A DNA stretch of 46,966 nucleotides from Flavobacteriaceae bacterium (GTDB taxonomy: Bacteria > Bacteroidota > Bacteroidia > Flavobacteriales > Flavobacteriaceae), in contig JAHEHF010000017.1 of the NCBI GenBank assembly GCA_024644745.1, positions 1-46,966 of the forward strand, given 5' to 3'. The notes beneath the pieces were generated by a model, which made no database searches, was not told where the DNA came from, and saw only the letters and a program-made list of their open reading frames with translations. The position numbers and the translations under genes are program-made. Every line of letters starts with the position of its first letter. Position 1 is the first letter of the stretch. Shown here piece after piece: positions 45,688-46,966 of this stretch.

Positions 45688-46875
45688 TTAATCAAGAATC
45701 TCAGTTACCTGACCAGCACCTACTGTTCTACCTCCTTCACGGATCGCAAAACGAAGACCGATGTTCAAGGCAATTGGCTGAATCAAATCAACAGTAATTG
45801 TCAAGTTGTCACCAGGCATTACCATTTCAACACCTGCAGGTAAATTAATTGTTCCAGTTACGTCTGTAGTTCTGACATAGAATTGAGGACGGTAGTTCTT
45901 GTGGAAAGGAGTGTGACGACCACCTTCTTCTTTCTTCAAGATATAAACCTCAGCTTTAAACTTGGCGTGAGGAGTAATTGAACCTGGTTTACAGATTACC
46001 ATACCTCTTTTGATTTCATCTTTATCGATACCTCTTAATAACAATCCAACGTTATCACCAGCTTCACCTCTGTCCAATATCTTACGGAACATCTCTACTC
46101 CAGTTACAGTAGAAGTCAACTTTTCAGCACCCATACCAATAATATCAACTGGGTCACCTGTATTGGCAACACCCAATTCGATACGACCGGTTGCAACAGT
46201 ACCACGACCAGTGATCGAGAATACATCCTCAACAGGCATCAAGAAATCTTTATCTACGTCTCTTTTAGGAATTTCGATCCAGCTGTCAACAGCATCCATC
46301 AATTCAATTACAGTATCTACCCATTTGGCTTCACCGTTCAATGCACCAAGAGCAGAACCTTGAATAACAGGACCATTGTCTCCGTCATATTCGTAGAAAG
46401 AAAGTAATTCTCTTACTTCCATTTCAACCAATTCAAGTAATTCTTCATCATCAACCATGTCTACTTTGTTCATAAACACAACGATTCTTGGGATACCTAC
46501 CTGACGACCCAATAAGATGTGCTCACGAGTTTGTGGCATAGGACCATCGGTTGCAGCAACTACCAAAATAGCACCGTCCATCTGAGCAGCACCAGTTACC
46601 ATGTTCTTTACATAATCCGCGTGACCAGGACAGTCTACGTGTGCATAATGACGGTTTTCAGTTGAGTATTCAACGTGAGCCGTATTAATAGTTATACCTC
46701 TTTCTTTTTCTTCAGGAGCATTATCGATCTGATCGAAATCCTTAATTTCAGAAAGTCCTTTATCTGCCAACACTTTTGTAATGGCAGCAGTCAAAGTAGT
46801 TTTACCGTGGTCAACGTGTCCAATAGTACCAATGTTTAAATGGGGCTTTGAACGATCAAAAGTTTCTTTTGCCAT
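45688..46875 (-). CDS. tuf: Elongation factor Tu
   Basis: A 395-residue GTPase that carries aminoacyl-tRNA to the ribosome. G1 GHVDHGKT (19-26), the switch I region [12 protein letters not shown] (59-70), G3 DCPGH (81-85) and G4 NKVD (136-139) are intact, followed by domains 2 and 3 ([25 protein letters not shown]). Position between tRNA-Thr and tRNA-Trp-secE recalls the tufB arrangement of proteobacteria. Confidence 0.98.
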   Translation of the reverse strand: MAKETFDRSKPHLNIGTIGHVDHGKTTLTAAITKVLADKGLSEIKDFDQIDNAPEEKERGITINTAHVEYSTENRHYAHVDCPGHADYVKNMVTGAAQMDGAILVVAATDGPMPQTREHILLGRQVGIPRIVVFMNKVDMVDDEELLELVEMEVRELLSFYEYDGDNGPVIQGSALGALNGEAKWVDTVIELMDAVDSWIEIPKRDVDKDFLMPVEDVFSITGRGTVATGRIELGVANTGDPVDIIGMGAEKLTSTVTGVEMFRKILDRGEAGDNVGLLLRGIDKDEIKRGMVICKPGSITPHAKFKAEVYILKKEEGGRHTPFHKNYRPQFYVRTTDVTGTINLPAGVEMVMPGDNLTITVDLIQPIALNIGLRFAIREGGRTVGAGQVTEILD

Positions 46876-46943
46876 GATTGTTAAATTTTAATCTTAGTTA
46901 TATATATTCGTGTTTAAATTCGTTTTTAGAAGCATTTAAATTG

Positions 46944-46966
46944 AGCCAATGACGGGATTTGAACCC
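46944..46966 (-). tRNA. tRNA 3' portion, probably tRNA-Thr
   Basis: The window ends inside a tRNA gene on the minus strand. Seen are the 3' part of the T arm (GGG-TTCAAAT-CCCGT), the acceptor half CATTGGC and discriminator T; the 5' part and anticodon lie beyond 46966. A GCCAATG/CATTGGC acceptor with T at 73, and the place directly before tuf (68-base gap), fit tRNA-Thr, by analogy with thrT-tufB. The tRNA call is firm, the amino acid is inferred. Confidence 0.75.

Overview
The window is a chromosomal segment of a member of the Flavobacteriia (Bacteroidota). The taxonomic evidence is the gldK-gldL-gldM-gldN cluster of gliding and type IX secretion, flavobacterial promoter elements (TTG then TAnnTTTG), the style of RpoB, RpoC and EF-Tu, and families such as DUF3467, DUF5522 and DUF983. 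A formylglycine-type sulfatase fits a marine or polysaccharide-using lifestyle, but that is inference.

Layout. 1-2190: an AT-rich, accessory-looking edge with the 3' end of a homocysteine S-methyltransferase gene and a secreted serine hydrolase with a TPR tail, separated by an imperfect inverted repeat. 2194-6785: a lipoprotein sulfatase divergent from a small Spy/CpxP-like protein; then a minus-strand run of a HExxH membrane protein, a PLP-dependent D-cysteine desulfhydrase/ACC deaminase homologue and a LysM glucosaminidase lipoprotein; and a 52-residue DUF5522 gene. 6922-10928: DUF4136 lipoprotein, ABC-F ATPase, DUF983 protein and an FAD oxidoreductase. 11102-19626 (minus): topA, a degenerate arginase-fold protein, then gldK, gldL, gldM and gldN. 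19855-26394 (plus): miaB, a sigma-54 activator, lptE, a TPR-like protein and secG, then groES-groEL behind their own promoter. 26455-28080 (minus): peroxiredoxin-like protein, DUF962 and DUF2461. 28515-33842 (minus): biotin operon bioF-bioD-bioA-ketoacyl synthase-bioB. 33886-46966 (minus): tRNA-Thr (cut by the window edge), tuf, tRNA-Trp, secE, nusG, rplK, rplA, rplJ, rplL, rpoB, rpoC and a DUF3467 gene.

Most of the window is conserved core genome. I do not see a clearly new multi-gene system, CRISPR array, phage or transposase. The points most worth following are: the arginase-fold protein beside gldK that has lost three of six metal ligands; a ketoacyl synthase inside a biotin operon that has no bioC or bioH; a sigma-54 activator without a receiver domain in an envelope-biogenesis operon; abutting divergent promoters at 9443-9506; hairpins between rplL, rpoB and rpoC; and the cassette-like left edge.

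Bacteroidota have weak Shine-Dalgarno signals, so starts were chosen by preferring ATG over upstream TTG or GTG where the longer form would run into a neighbouring gene. rpoB is the exception: only TTG fits.
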